A stretch of DNA of 50,216 nt, taken from Clostridia bacterium. GTDB lineage: Bacteria > Bacillota > Clostridia > Lachnospirales > JAOARL01. How positions within the stretch are numbered: position 1 is the stretch's first letter; every line of letters starts with the position of its first letter. A program made the position numbers and the translations under genes. The stretch covers positions 1-50,216 of the forward strand of contig JAOARL010000006.1 of assembly GCA_025210555.1 (NCBI GenBank). Reading direction: 5' to 3'. Below, in pieces: positions 33,551 to 43,170 of the stretch. The notes below the pieces were generated by a model. The model saw only the letters and a list, made by a program, of their open reading frames with translations, made no database searches and was not told where the DNA came from.

Positions 33551-34719
33551 CCTCTTCTATATTCTGAAAGTATATCCATAGCTTTATTGTTATCCGATAC
33601 AACTACTGCACCTATTATCTTACCTTCTTCTTTAACAATCTTATAATATTTATCACTTTCAGTCACTTCTTCGATGTCTCCTGTTTCTCTGTCAAAATCT
33701 CCTACGGAGAAAATGTCAATTCCTGCTACTTTTATTTTAGTTTGGAATTTGCTACCATTATATTCAAGTTCTTCTGAAACAGCTGACTCAGCTGCAAGTT
33801 CACCTTGTTCCATAGCAACTGACCATAGTCCATACATTTTACCTTCATACTCTGTACAATCCCCAGCTGCATAAACATCCTTAATATTAGTTTTCATTTG
33901 TGAATCTATTATGATTCCTCTATTAAATTCTAATTTGTCAACCGACTCAGTTCTTACACCCGTACAAACTATAACATAATCATAATCATTTAGATTAACA
34001 CTATTAAATATAACTTCTACATTTTTCTTCTTAAGATGTCTTATTAAAATATCGCTACCTTTTTTACTAAGTTGTCTTGGTATTATTCTATCTCCATTTG
34101 CAACAATGTCTACACTCATAACCTTATAAGTCATTGCAGCTGCTACTTCTATACCTAATACCCCAGCTCCTACAACGCAAACTTTAGCGTCATCCTTAAC
34201 AACTTTATTTAATTCTATTACATCTTTAATAGTTCTAACTGTTAATATTTTGTCTTTATCTACATCTAATTCCGGGACAAATGGTTTAGCACCTGTTGCC
34301 ATTATTAATTTATCATATTTAATATCATCTACCATTTTGTTTTCAAAATCAAAATTTTTGATTTCTTTATTATATATAACCTCTACATTAAGCGATTTTA
34401 AATAATCAGCTTTATAAAGTAATAGTTCACTCATACTAACACTTCCTGAAATAAGATCTATTAACCTTATTCTATTGTATATCGCACTTTCATTTGATAT
34501 AAGTTTAATAGAAACATTTTCATTAAGCTCTCTAGCTTTAATAGCAGCAGAAACCCCAGCTATTCCTCCACCTACAATTACTAAATCAAAGCTATATAAA
34601 TCAAACATTAATTTATCAGCACCACATACAGGGCATCTATATTCAGCATCTAAATCTTCAAAAGGAATATCTTCATTTTCATAAATATATTCACACATTC
34701 TACATTTATATTTTTTCAT
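33547..34719 (-). CDS. Rubredoxin-like domain fused to NAD(P)H-dependent FAD oxidoreductase
   Basis: The first 40 residues are a short rubredoxin: KCRMCEYIYE, then YRCPVCGADKLMF, all four iron cysteines present but the loop shorter than usual. The rest is a two-Rossmann FAD enzyme like NADH-rubredoxin reductase: LVIVGGGIAGVSAA (about 45), VCVVGAGVLGIEVA (about 183) and the VYAAGDCTEY FAD motif. It should pass electrons from NAD(P)H to rubredoxin-type acceptors in peroxide or oxygen removal. The ATG at 34719 follows AGGAGG; the upstream ATG at 34737 would contain the RBS. It sits after a PerR-type regulator, consistent with oxidative-stress control. Confidence 0.9.
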   Translation of the reverse strand: MKKYKCRMCEYIYENEDIPFEDLDAEYRCPVCGADKLMFDLYSFDLVIVGGGIAGVSAAIKARELNENVSIKLISNESAIYNRIRLIDLISGSVSMSELLLYKADYLKSLNVEVIYNKEIKNFDFENKMVDDIKYDKLIMATGAKPFVPELDVDKDKILTVRTIKDVIELNKVVKDDAKVCVVGAGVLGIEVAAAMTYKVMSVDIVANGDRIIPRQLSKKGSDILIRHLKKKNVEVIFNSVNLNDYDYVIVCTGVRTESVDKLEFNRGIIIDSQMKTNIKDVYAAGDCTEYEGKMYGLWSVAMEQGELAAESAVSEELEYNGSKFQTKIKVAGIDIFSVGDFDRETGDIEEVTESDKYYKIVKEEGKIIGAVVVSDNNKAMDILSEYRRG

Positions 34720-34727
34720 ACTTCCTC

Positions 34728-35123
34728 CTATAAACACTTATTGCATATACCATCAAAATATACATTTTTTGTATATACTTCAAAATCTTTTAAATCCATA
34801 CATTCCACACTTATCTCAAAATCATATATCTTTTTACACTTTCTACATCTAAAATGTCCATGAACACTTGTATCCGCATCATATCTTGTTTCATTCTCAT
34901 CTATTGTTATAAGTAAGACTATATTTTTTTCAACAAATAGATTAAGAGTATTATATACTGTAGTCTTTGAAAGCGTAGGTATTTCTACAACTAATGCTTT
35001 ATAGATTTCATCTACTGTTGGATGAGTTCTATTGTTTATTAAATACTCATATATTTTTAGCCTTTGATAAGATGGTTTAATATCATTTTCTTTTAGCATT
35101 TCAGAAATATTAATCCCTTTCAT
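34728..35123 (-). CDS. Fur family regulator, PerR-like
   Basis: The 131-aa protein has the Fur winged helix (about 15-80, PSYQRLKIYEYL and TVYNTLNLF) and a dimerisation domain with HGHFRCRKCKKIYDF and FDGICNKCL, giving two CxxC zinc pairs. The regulatory metal site and a palindrome in its own promoter fit the peroxide sensor PerR better than Fur, but the class cannot be fixed from sequence. It leads an operon of rubredoxin reductase, CcdA and TlpA genes. Confidence 0.85.
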   Translation of the reverse strand: MKGINISEMLKENDIKPSYQRLKIYEYLINNRTHPTVDEIYKALVVEIPTLSKTTVYNTLNLFVEKNIVLLITIDENETRYDADTSVHGHFRCRKCKKIYDFEISVECMDLKDFEVYTKNVYFDGICNKCL

Positions 35124-35145
35124 TTCAGCACCTCCGTTACATTAA

Positions 35146-35174
35146 AATATACATTGTAATCATTACAAAGTCAA
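35146..35174 (-). promoter_or_regulatory. PerR-type promoter with operator in the spacer
   Basis: On the minus strand TTGACT (35169-35174), a 17-bp spacer and TATATT (35146-35151) form a vegetative promoter. The spacer holds a perfect 7-1-7 palindrome, TTGTAATNATTACAA (35154-35168), a close match to the Per/Fur box, so the regulator at 34728-35123 likely represses itself and the operon. Confidence 0.85.
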
Positions 35175-35194
35175 GCTTGTATCAACTTTGTAAA

Positions 35195-35224
35195 CAAAAA
35201 TAGGAAGAGTTTTCTCTTCCTATT
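35195..35224 (-). terminator. Intrinsic terminator of leuS
   Basis: On the minus strand AAUAGGAAGAG and CUCUUCCUAUU form a perfect 11-bp stem with an AAAA loop, followed by U residues. Confidence 0.9.
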
Positions 35225-35226
35225 AA

Positions 35227-37629
35227 TTATTTTACAACTATATTTAAAATTCTTCCTGGTACATATATTTCTTTAACAATAGATTTACCTTCTAATTTAT
35301 CTTCAATAGCTTGTCTAGCTGATGCTAGAACTTCATCTTGTGATGCATCTTTTGACATCTCAATTTTAGCTCTAACCTTACCATTAACTTGAACAGGTAT
35401 TTCAATAACGTCATCTATCATTTTAGCTTCATCATATTTTGGCCATAAAGCTTTACTTACTTGACCTTCAAACCCTTGCATTTCCCAAAGTTCTTCTGTT
35501 ATATGAGGTGCAACTGGGTTAAGTAATGTTAATATAACTCTTAAATCAGCTTTGCTCATTTTCCCAACCTTATTAATTTCATTAATAAGACCCATTAGAG
35601 CAGCTATTGCTGTGTTATATTTCATAGCTTCATAATCATCTGTTACTTTCTTTATAGTTTTATGGATTAAGCTTTCAAATTCTTTAGTATATTCTTCAGA
35701 ATCATTAACTATATCATTTAATTTCCAAACTTTTTCTAAGAATCTCTTAGCCCCTCTTACACCATTCTCAGACCATGCAACAGATTTTTCAAAATCTCCA
35801 ATGAACATAATATATGTTCTTAAAGTATCTGATCCAAAATCTCTAACTATATCATCAGGGTTTACTACATTTCCTTTTGATTTAGACATTTTTTCACCAT
35901 TATCTCCAAGAATCATTCCATGAGCTGTACGAACATTAAATGGTTCTGCCGTTGGTAAAACTCCTATATCATAGAAGAATCTATGCCAAAATCTTGCATA
36001 AAGGAGATGTCTTGTAGCATGCTCCATACCACCATTATACCAATCTACTTTCCCCCAGTATTTCATAGCATCTTCACTTGCTAATTCTTCACTATTTTTT
36101 GGATCCATATATCTTATATAATACCATGATGATCCTGCCCAGTTAGGCATTGTATCAGTCTCTCTTTCAGCATATCCTCCACACTTAGGGCAAGTAGTTT
36201 CTACCCACTCTCTAATGTTTGCAAGTGGTGATTCACCATTATCAGTAGGCTCATAACTAGCTACATTAGGAAGCTCAACCGGAAGCTGACTTTCTGGAAC
36301 TGGTACATGTCCACACTTATCACAGTGCACAACTGGAATTGGCTCTCCCCAATATCTTTGTCTTGAGAATACCCAGTCTTGTAATTTATAATTTGTTTTC
36401 TCTTTACCTAAGTTATTTAATTTAATATATTCTAATATTGCTTCTTTACCTTCTTTAACTGATTTTCCATTTAGAATATCTGAATTAACATATGTTCCTT
36501 CAGCAGTATTAGTATAAGCTTCAGTTTCTATATCTCCACCACTTATAACCTCTACAATATCAATTCCAAATTTCTTAGCAAATTCGTAATCTCTAGTATC
36601 ATGAGCTGGAACTGCCATTATTGCTCCTGTTCCATATCCCATCATTACATAATCAGAAATCCATACTTCTATTTCTTTTCCATTAATTGGATTTATTGCT
36701 GTAAGACCATCTATTTTAACACCTGTTTTATCTTTAGCAAGTTCTACTCTTTCAAACTCTGACTTCTTATTAGCTTCAATTCTGTAATTTTCAATATCAC
36801 TAAAGTTTTTAATTATATCTTTATACTTATCAAGCATTGGATGTTCTGGAGCTAATACCATAAAAGTAACTCCATATAAAGTATCTGGTCTAGTAGTAAA
36901 TACTTCTAACTCTTCATTTACTTCTTTAACCTTAAAAGATACCTCTGCTCCCTTACTCTTTCCAATCCAATTTACCTGCGCAGTTTTAACTCTCTCAATA
37001 AAGTTTGTATCGTCTAATCCATCAATAAGTTTATCTGCATAACTTTTCATCTTAAGCATCCATTGTTCTTTTTCTTTCTTAACAACTGGACCACCACATC
37101 TATCGCAAACTCCACCTTCAGCATCTTCATTAGAAAGTCCTACCTTACAGCTATTACACCAGTTAATATTTGCTTTAGCTTTATATGCCATATCATGCTC
37201 TAAAAACTTAAGGAAACACCATTGTGTCCACTTATAATAATCTGGGTCTGTTGTTGAAAACTCTCTTGACCAATCAAAAGATATTCCTAAATTTTTAAGT
37301 TGCCCTTTAAATACTTTTATATTTTCCTCCACCGCTTGGCTTGGATGTATTTTATTTTTTATAGCATAGTTTTCTGCTGGAAGTCCAAATGCATCCCAAC
37401 CTATTGGATATAAAACATTATATCCTTCCATTCTTCTTTTTCTAGCAATAACATCAAGTGCTGTATAACCTCTTGGATGCCCTACATGTAGTCCTGCTCC
37501 TGATGGATACGGGAACTCTATAAGAGCATAGTATTTTTCCTTATCTGAATCATTTAGAGCTTTAAAAGTCTCTTCATCATCCCATTTTTTTTGCCATTTT
37601 TCTTCAATGTCTTTAAAATTGTATTCCAT
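35227..37629 (-). CDS. leuS: Leucyl-tRNA synthetase
   Basis: The enzyme charges tRNA-Leu. The class I HIGH motif is HVGH in [14 protein letters not shown] (about 40), with a zinc module CNSCK then CDRCGG (about 150-175), a CP1 editing domain ([21 protein letters not shown]), and KMSKS in [10 protein letters not shown] (about 570). The ATG at 37629 follows GAAGGAGG; upstream in-frame starts lie inside the T-box terminator. Expression is controlled by the T-box leader at 37650-37875. Confidence 0.97.
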   Translation of the reverse strand: MEYNFKDIEEKWQKKWDDEETFKALNDSDKEKYYALIEFPYPSGAGLHVGHPRGYTALDVIARKRRMEGYNVLYPIGWDAFGLPAENYAIKNKIHPSQAVEENIKVFKGQLKNLGISFDWSREFSTTDPDYYKWTQWCFLKFLEHDMAYKAKANINWCNSCKVGLSNEDAEGGVCDRCGGPVVKKEKEQWMLKMKSYADKLIDGLDDTNFIERVKTAQVNWIGKSKGAEVSFKVKEVNEELEVFTTRPDTLYGVTFMVLAPEHPMLDKYKDIIKNFSDIENYRIEANKKSEFERVELAKDKTGVKIDGLTAINPINGKEIEVWISDYVMMGYGTGAIMAVPAHDTRDYEFAKKFGIDIVEVISGGDIETEAYTNTAEGTYVNSDILNGKSVKEGKEAILEYIKLNNLGKEKTNYKLQDWVFSRQRYWGEPIPVVHCDKCGHVPVPESQLPVELPNVASYEPTDNGESPLANIREWVETTCPKCGGYAERETDTMPNWAGSSWYYIRYMDPKNSEELASEDAMKYWGKVDWYNGGMEHATRHLLYARFWHRFFYDIGVLPTAEPFNVRTAHGMILGDNGEKMSKSKGNVVNPDDIVRDFGSDTLRTYIMFIGDFEKSVAWSENGVRGAKRFLEKVWKLNDIVNDSEEYTKEFESLIHKTIKKVTDDYEAMKYNTAIAALMGLINEINKVGKMSKADLRVILTLLNPVAPHITEELWEMQGFEGQVSKALWPKYDEAKMIDDVIEIPVQVNGKVRAKIEMSKDASQDEVLASARQAIEDKLEGKSIVKEIYVPGRILNIVVK

Positions 37630-37649
37630 AATTCCTCCTTCAAATAAAA

Positions 37650-37875
37650 AAACCACGGTATCACCTCATAATAGAGGCGAAAACCGCGGTACCACTCTAA
37701 TTTATTTACTATTGTAAATAATCTCTTAAGTCTTTAACGTAACAACACGAAACACCCTTATAAGATATTCAGCTCCAAGGCAAGTTCAAAAGTATACTAT
37801 GCTATTTTACACCATCCAATAGCTCTCTTAAAAAGTTTAAACTTTTTACTACTCCTCTTCAAAACTTTTAAGTTT
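37650..37875 (-). promoter_or_regulatory. T-box leader of leuS
   Basis: On the minus strand the RNA has a stem I with AGAGAGC and the distal GGUGUAAA motif, a candidate specifier CUU (37782-37784, after GAA) encoding Leu, the T-box AGUGGUACCGCGG (37684-37696) and a terminator whose 5' arm contains the antiterminator sequence (ACCGCGG...GAGGUGAUACCGUGG then U-run, about 37650-37692). Uncharged tRNA-Leu should stabilise the antiterminator. The specifier call is by motif position, not a fold. Confidence 0.92.
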
Positions 37876-37880
37876 TAGTT

Positions 37881-37909
37881 ATATTAACACATATATATAA
37901 TAAAATCAA
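37881..37909 (-). promoter_or_regulatory. Promoter of the leuS T-box transcript
   Basis: On the minus strand TTGATT (37904-37909), a 17-bp spacer and TAATAT (37881-37886) lie just before the T-box, at the end of the neighbouring gene. Confidence 0.55.
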
Positions 37910-38311
37910 TTATATTCTATCACTTTTTCCTCTATGCATTTTAGGTCCTTCTGGTCTTGGATCTCCTATTCTATTTCCATCAGTATCTATACCAAATCCT
38001 TTTCCTAAAGCTTTCATACAGTTTTGGCAAAATCTACCTGTAGAAATAGCAGCTCCACACTTTTCACAAGTTAATAATGGACTACCACCTTGAATAAACT
38101 CAAGTCTGCCTTCTTTTAGATATCTTGTTATTCTTCTAATAGAAACTTCTGTTTCATCACTTATTTCTTGCACTGTTGTGCTAGGATTATCATCAAGATA
38201 ATCTTTTACTTTTTCAAAATCCTCTTCATCTTGTCTTTCACAGTCTGGACAAATTGGTTTACCATTGTACTCATACATTTTTCCACACATTTTACAGTTT
38301 TTCAAATTCAT
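37910..38311 (-). CDS. YvyF/FlhF-operon-type zinc-binding regulator
   Basis: This 133-aa protein has an N-terminal zinc ribbon (CKMCGKMYE, ICPDCE), a helix-turn-helix middle (VQEISDETEVSIRRITRYLKEGRLEF) and a C-terminal zinc ribbon (CEKCGA, RFCQNC). This order is that of the YvyF flagellar-operon protein family of Bacillus. The start touches the stop of the giant protein at 38311, so translation is coupled. No flagellar genes are in the window, so the role is inferred from family only. Confidence 0.75.
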   Translation of the reverse strand: MNLKNCKMCGKMYEYNGKPICPDCERQDEEDFEKVKDYLDDNPSTTVQEISDETEVSIRRITRYLKEGRLEFIQGGSPLLTCEKCGAAISTGRFCQNCMKALGKGFGIDTDGNRIGDPRPEGPKMHRGKSDRI

Positions 38312-41300
38312 TACTTTACCTCCATAGCGTTTCCTAACTTAATCTTTAAAACATTTATTTTATCTTTTGCAATTATGTTTAATCTGCCTTCATGTAGATT
38401 TATTTTAGCAATTGGCTTATCTAATTTCAATACTTCTTTTACAATTAAGTCAACATACTCTATCTCTGCTGTATTCTTACTATTACTTACAAGAATAGCA
38501 CCTTTATATTTTTCATCAAACTTAAAGCAATTAGCTAAAATGTATTTAGCTTCACTTATTAATTGACTCTTTAAGTACTTATCAATATTTTCAAAGCATT
38601 TATATTCATCATACTTCTTAACACCAAATATTTCTTTCAAGTACTCACTTTCTTTATCCTTAAAGAATAAATGTGCATAATCTTTAATTTTGTTATTAAT
38701 ATCTTTTTCTTTTCTCATGTTTCCTTTTACATAATCAAAGAATTTAAGCTGTTCATGTACATTAACTACATCATAGGTTAATGATTCTGACTTTAATCTA
38801 TTTTTCAAGTCATCCATAAAAAACTCATTTTTAACTAGTAAGCTTTCGCCTAGTATTAAAATATCTGCCGACTTATTAAATTCAATATCTATGCTATTTA
38901 CATACTCTTTAAGTTTAGTAAGAATATCCATTCCATGCTCTTTTTCAAGTATATTGCTTACTTCATTTAAAACTTCATCAACATCATAATCGTCTGATAT
39001 TCTCTCTATGTATTCTGCTATCATAGTAGACATAAACATTTTCTTACTAAAATCATAGCCTGTTTCTAAATCCATCTCCTCTAATGAAATCTTTATTAAA
39101 TTCATATCTTCATTATAACTCTTTAGTATCGAATTTATTACGCTACTAGTTCTTGCAACTTTAAGCTCATTATATACATATGGTATATGAAACTTTTTCT
39201 TTGATTTATCAAGCTTATTATTATTTATTATATTTCCTACAATTTTTTGCTCTAACAATAATTCTTGTTGTGAAATATGATTTTTACCTTCATCTAGATC
39301 TTTGTTTCCAAAATCTCTAACGATTTCAACATCAAATCCATAACTTCTAAGGGTTGCTGCATATAATGTATCAATATATTTATTTATTACTGGTATATAT
39401 ACCTTACCTGTTTCACTTCTACTTAACTTCGAATCAATTACTATTTCAAGTTGCTCTCCCTCTGCGTCTTCAGAGCTTTTATAATAATGCTTAACATTAT
39501 CAATAAAGTTTCTAATATTGTTTTCCCTATTATTGTTTACCATCGCATCTGTCTTAAATGCATATGATGGTTTATCTTTCATAATATCTTTGAAGTATTC
39601 TATTAAAGTTGCATCTTCTTTACACGACGCACTTCCTATATAAATACCATACAACTTATTTTTTCTTTTAACGTATTCCATAACATTTAAAAGTTCATCT
39701 GATCTTTCAATATATGTTTCTATATTTCTACTTATGTTATTTATTAAAAAGTCATATGGAACAACTTTATATCCTCTTGTTATAAGGCTATGTATGAGTC
39801 CTGCATTTGCTTCTTCATCATATATATTATATTTTTTACCAAACACAACAAACATGATTTCTTTTTTATGTCTATCTACACTTTGAAGAATTTTATTTGT
39901 ATATTCTCTTATTTCATCTTCATATGCTCTTTGCATTTTAAGTGCATACTCATATGCAACCTCAAACTCTTCTTCTTCTAAATCTTTAATAGCTATTTTT
40001 TCAAAGATCTCTTTCTTATAAAAATTATTATTTTCTATAAATGCAACTATATGCTTATTATCAGGTTTGTTTGAAAGATTTCTATGATAATCAAGTTCAC
40101 CTTGTTTAACTGAACTTATAACATTTTTTCTATCTTTTCTTAAAGCTTTGAAATAGTAATCATATTCATTATCCATTTCTTTAATTGGAGCATAAATTTT
40201 ATTTGCTGCCCTACAAGAAAAATGGTTCATTTCTACGTTTGCATCTTCTTTTATATCAACAACATACCCTAGCTTTGTAAAAAAGTTATAGAATATTGGT
40301 GAATAATCATAGTAATCAAAAGATCTATTCATATATATTTTACCTTTTGGAACTCTTACTTCGTTGTCCAAATATTTATCAATTATCTTTTCTCTAATTG
40401 CAATAAAATTATTTTTCTCAAAATCTAACTCTACATTATCTGTAAGTAAGTTTATAAACTTATTACAATTTCCACCATATGGATATACTCTCTCATTTAT
40501 CATTACCTGCTTTATAACACATTCTTCTTTACATTTCTCTAGACCACCATTACAAATGAATGAAGGCATATTTACAACTTGCTTACTTAATATTTTGTCT
40601 ATATATATATGCTTTTCTTCAAGCGTTCCCTTTTTGATTTTATCAACTGCATCTAAAGCTGTACCATATGCATCAAAAAACATTGGATTCTCGTATAAGT
40701 TAATATCTTTACCTATTAGTCCCGCAAATGCCATAGCAAATGAATTTATTTTTGCTAATCCACCTTTTAAAGTAACAGTATCTCCAATTTTATCTTCCAC
40801 TTCCAGCTTTTCCAAATAATATTTAGCAATGCTATATATTACTCCAGTTAAAATATCTTCTTTTTTTACATTGTTACTCATTGCCATATTAATTTCATCC
40901 AACAAATCTCTAATATTATATGTATTGAATTTAATTGGCCTTGTTCCTTTAATTATATAATCATCTATTTCATCAAAAGCTATTCCTAAAACATCTTCCG
41001 AAACATGCTTTAAAAATAATGATGCAATAATATTTTCGTTTTTATATTCTTTATAATATTTAATATCGCCATCTTTAATTGAGACAAATCTAAAGCTTTT
41101 TCCACCTAAATCGATAATGCTATCCACACTTTTATCAATTTGATCCATAGCAGCCTTTATAGCTCTATCTTCATTAGTTAGATTTGCATCTTCTAAGTAT
41201 TTAGACACTATTTCTCTATCTTTACCAACTACACTAAAAGATATAACATTATACTTTTTCCCAAGTCTTATTTTAAGTTTTCCTAATAATTCAGCTACTG

Positions 41301-42279
41301 TATCCAGCGTTTCAATGTTATTCTCTACGTGGAATTTATCAACAATCTTACTATTGTATTTTTCAATTACCACACATTTTGTTAATACATCCCCAACATC
41401 TAAACCAACAACTACATCTTGACTGTATTCTTCTTCATTGTGAAGTTCTTCATACTTGTGTTTAACTTTATTAATATAAGTATTTAGAGGTTCATAATAT
41501 TCAAATTCACTCTTATCAATTTTAAGCACATCATTAATATCTTCAATATCTTCGTATTCATTAAAATTCAAAAATGTCATATTATAAAGTTCAAAATAGT
41601 CACTGCTATATGGAACTATAGCATTTTTAACCTTATTTCTTATAGTATTAATTAATATATCATTATCCGTACTCTTACCTACTATAAATAAATTATCATA
41701 CTCTAAATTTTTAATCATTTTAGCTATTTTATTTGCTATTACATCAGAAACAGAAACTAGTATATTTTCTAGTTTCTCACCTTTACCAATCATTTGGTCC
41801 CATATTGTTTTACATTCTAAAAAGCACTTCTCTTCAGAGACACAAATTGTTTCTCCAATATCATACTTATGTACTCCTTCAGAAGAACCTTCTAATATTT
41901 TTTGAAAATAAGAATTTACCCAAACATCTAAGACATTTTCTCTTATTATGCTAGTAAACTTATTTCCATCTTCAAAGTTATAAATTCTAAGATGATCATC
42001 ATCTAAATTAATAACTAAGTTTTGGCCACTGAAATCTTTTAAAGCCTTCTCGTATATAACAAATTTCTGAGTATGATTTTTCTTTATTATAGTTTTTGCA
42101 TATTCACCAGTAAAAATAATTTTTTCAAACTTTTTTATAAACTTATTATTTAATACTTCTTTAATTTTGCTGACATTTCCTTCTTCAATTCTAATATATT
42201 TCTTATCTACAACAATATTGTTTTCTAGTACCATGTAACTTAAAAAATCTTTTTCAATATTAACCCCTAATATTCTCAT
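38311..42279 (-). CDS. Giant 2-hydroxyacyl-CoA dehydratase activase-like protein (BadF/BcrA ATPases plus DUF2229)
   Basis: This 1322-aa protein has two ASKHA-type ATPase halves: an N-terminal half starting MRILGVNIEKDFLSYMVLE, which is divergent, and a second at about residue 290, VVGLDVGDVLTKCVV, with IIDLGGKSFRFV and a glycine-rich GDTVTLKGGLAKI. A cysteine cluster follows (CNGGLEKCKEEC, then GGNCNKF at about 575-610). The rest resembles DUF2229/dehydratase-like activase proteins of Clostridia, with paired subunit-like repeats. Such proteins are thought to be ATP-driven activators of radical dehydratases, but the orphan giant forms have no known target. No dehydratase genes lie nearby. Confidence 0.75.
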   Translation of the reverse strand: MRILGVNIEKDFLSYMVLENNIVVDKKYIRIEEGNVSKIKEVLNNKFIKKFEKIIFTGEYAKTIIKKNHTQKFVIYEKALKDFSGQNLVINLDDDHLRIYNFEDGNKFTSIIRENVLDVWVNSYFQKILEGSSEGVHKYDIGETICVSEEKCFLECKTIWDQMIGKGEKLENILVSVSDVIANKIAKMIKNLEYDNLFIVGKSTDNDILINTIRNKVKNAIVPYSSDYFELYNMTFLNFNEYEDIEDINDVLKIDKSEFEYYEPLNTYINKVKHKYEELHNEEEYSQDVVVGLDVGDVLTKCVVIEKYNSKIVDKFHVENNIETLDTVAELLGKLKIRLGKKYNVISFSVVGKDREIVSKYLEDANLTNEDRAIKAAMDQIDKSVDSIIDLGGKSFRFVSIKDGDIKYYKEYKNENIIASLFLKHVSEDVLGIAFDEIDDYIIKGTRPIKFNTYNIRDLLDEINMAMSNNVKKEDILTGVIYSIAKYYLEKLEVEDKIGDTVTLKGGLAKINSFAMAFAGLIGKDINLYENPMFFDAYGTALDAVDKIKKGTLEEKHIYIDKILSKQVVNMPSFICNGGLEKCKEECVIKQVMINERVYPYGGNCNKFINLLTDNVELDFEKNNFIAIREKIIDKYLDNEVRVPKGKIYMNRSFDYYDYSPIFYNFFTKLGYVVDIKEDANVEMNHFSCRAANKIYAPIKEMDNEYDYYFKALRKDRKNVISSVKQGELDYHRNLSNKPDNKHIVAFIENNNFYKKEIFEKIAIKDLEEEEFEVAYEYALKMQRAYEDEIREYTNKILQSVDRHKKEIMFVVFGKKYNIYDEEANAGLIHSLITRGYKVVPYDFLINNISRNIETYIERSDELLNVMEYVKRKNKLYGIYIGSASCKEDATLIEYFKDIMKDKPSYAFKTDAMVNNNRENNIRNFIDNVKHYYKSSEDAEGEQLEIVIDSKLSRSETGKVYIPVINKYIDTLYAATLRSYGFDVEIVRDFGNKDLDEGKNHISQQELLLEQKIVGNIINNNKLDKSKKKFHIPYVYNELKVARTSSVINSILKSYNEDMNLIKISLEEMDLETGYDFSKKMFMSTMIAEYIERISDDYDVDEVLNEVSNILEKEHGMDILTKLKEYVNSIDIEFNKSADILILGESLLVKNEFFMDDLKNRLKSESLTYDVVNVHEQLKFFDYVKGNMRKEKDINNKIKDYAHLFFKDKESEYLKEIFGVKKYDEYKCFENIDKYLKSQLISEAKYILANCFKFDEKYKGAILVSNSKNTAEIEYVDLIVKEVLKLDKPIAKINLHEGRLNIIAKDKINVLKIKLGNAMEVK

Positions 42280-42294
42280 TTTTCCCCCTTTTAG

Positions 42295-43164
42295 CTACTT
42301 ACTTGAAATAACTCTCTTTGTTGGATATGCAAAATCTATATCTGGTTCATTATTAAATAAATCTAAAATCTCTTCTGTTAACATTTGTTCTGTTGTTCTT
42401 CTATATCTTGGCTTTGTTAAATATCTAATAGTTAGCATTACACCCGACTCCTTAAGAGATGTATATACTATCGGTGTTAAGTTTGGATAAAATATCATAT
42501 ATTTTTTAGCATTTTGCTTCATCTTTGCTTTTGCATTTTCTGATAAATTCCCAAACTTCTTATCAACTAACTCTGTTAGAAGTTCTTTGGCTTTTTTCCA
42601 ATCACTTTCAAATGTGACAAGTATTGGAAGTTCATGCCATACATGCTGAAGTCCCTTATTATAATTTGATAATTCATTTTTTAATACTCTACCATTAGGT
42701 ACATGTATTATTCTTCCTGTACTTTGCTCTGCATCAACCCAGTTTCCTACTTCTAAAAGTGAAAACTCAAATATTCTTATATCTATTACATCACCTTTAA
42801 ATTCACCAATTTGAATTCTATCTTCAAGCTCAAATGGCTTTCTTGAAACAATAAATAACCATCCTGCAAAGTTTAATACTAAATCTTGAAGTGCAATTGC
42901 AAGTCCGGCTGTAAAAAGTCCTAGGAATGTTGCAAGAGATGTATAATATTTAGCCCAAAGTATGGCAAATATAATACAATATAGGAACATTGATATTTTT
43001 GAAACTTTTTTTCGATATGAGTATTGTAATTTAATATCATCATACTTCTTATCAACCTTTTTAATAACAAGCTTCTTTATTAAAGACGTTACTAAAAATA
43101 TTAATATTACTGTGACCATTACTCCATAATCTTCATTATTCTTCAGAAATTCTATTATCTGCAT
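42295..43164 (-). CDS. Small-conductance mechanosensitive channel family protein (MscS)
   Basis: The 289-aa protein has three hydrophobic helices at the N-terminus (about 15-90) ending in the pore helix TAGLAIALQDLVLNFAGWLFI, then the MscS beta domain with KPFELEDRIQIG and an alpha-beta C-terminal domain. It opens under membrane tension to release solutes. It follows clpC by seven bases and precedes the giant activase gene, so it may be in one transcript with the clp operon. Confidence 0.9.
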   Translation of the reverse strand: MQIIEFLKNNEDYGVMVTVILIFLVTSLIKKLVIKKVDKKYDDIKLQYSYRKKVSKISMFLYCIIFAILWAKYYTSLATFLGLFTAGLAIALQDLVLNFAGWLFIVSRKPFELEDRIQIGEFKGDVIDIRIFEFSLLEVGNWVDAEQSTGRIIHVPNGRVLKNELSNYNKGLQHVWHELPILVTFESDWKKAKELLTELVDKKFGNLSENAKAKMKQNAKKYMIFYPNLTPIVYTSLKESGVMLTIRYLTKPRYRRTTEQMLTEEILDLFNNEPDIDFAYPTKRVISSK

Positions 43165-43170
43165 TTATTA

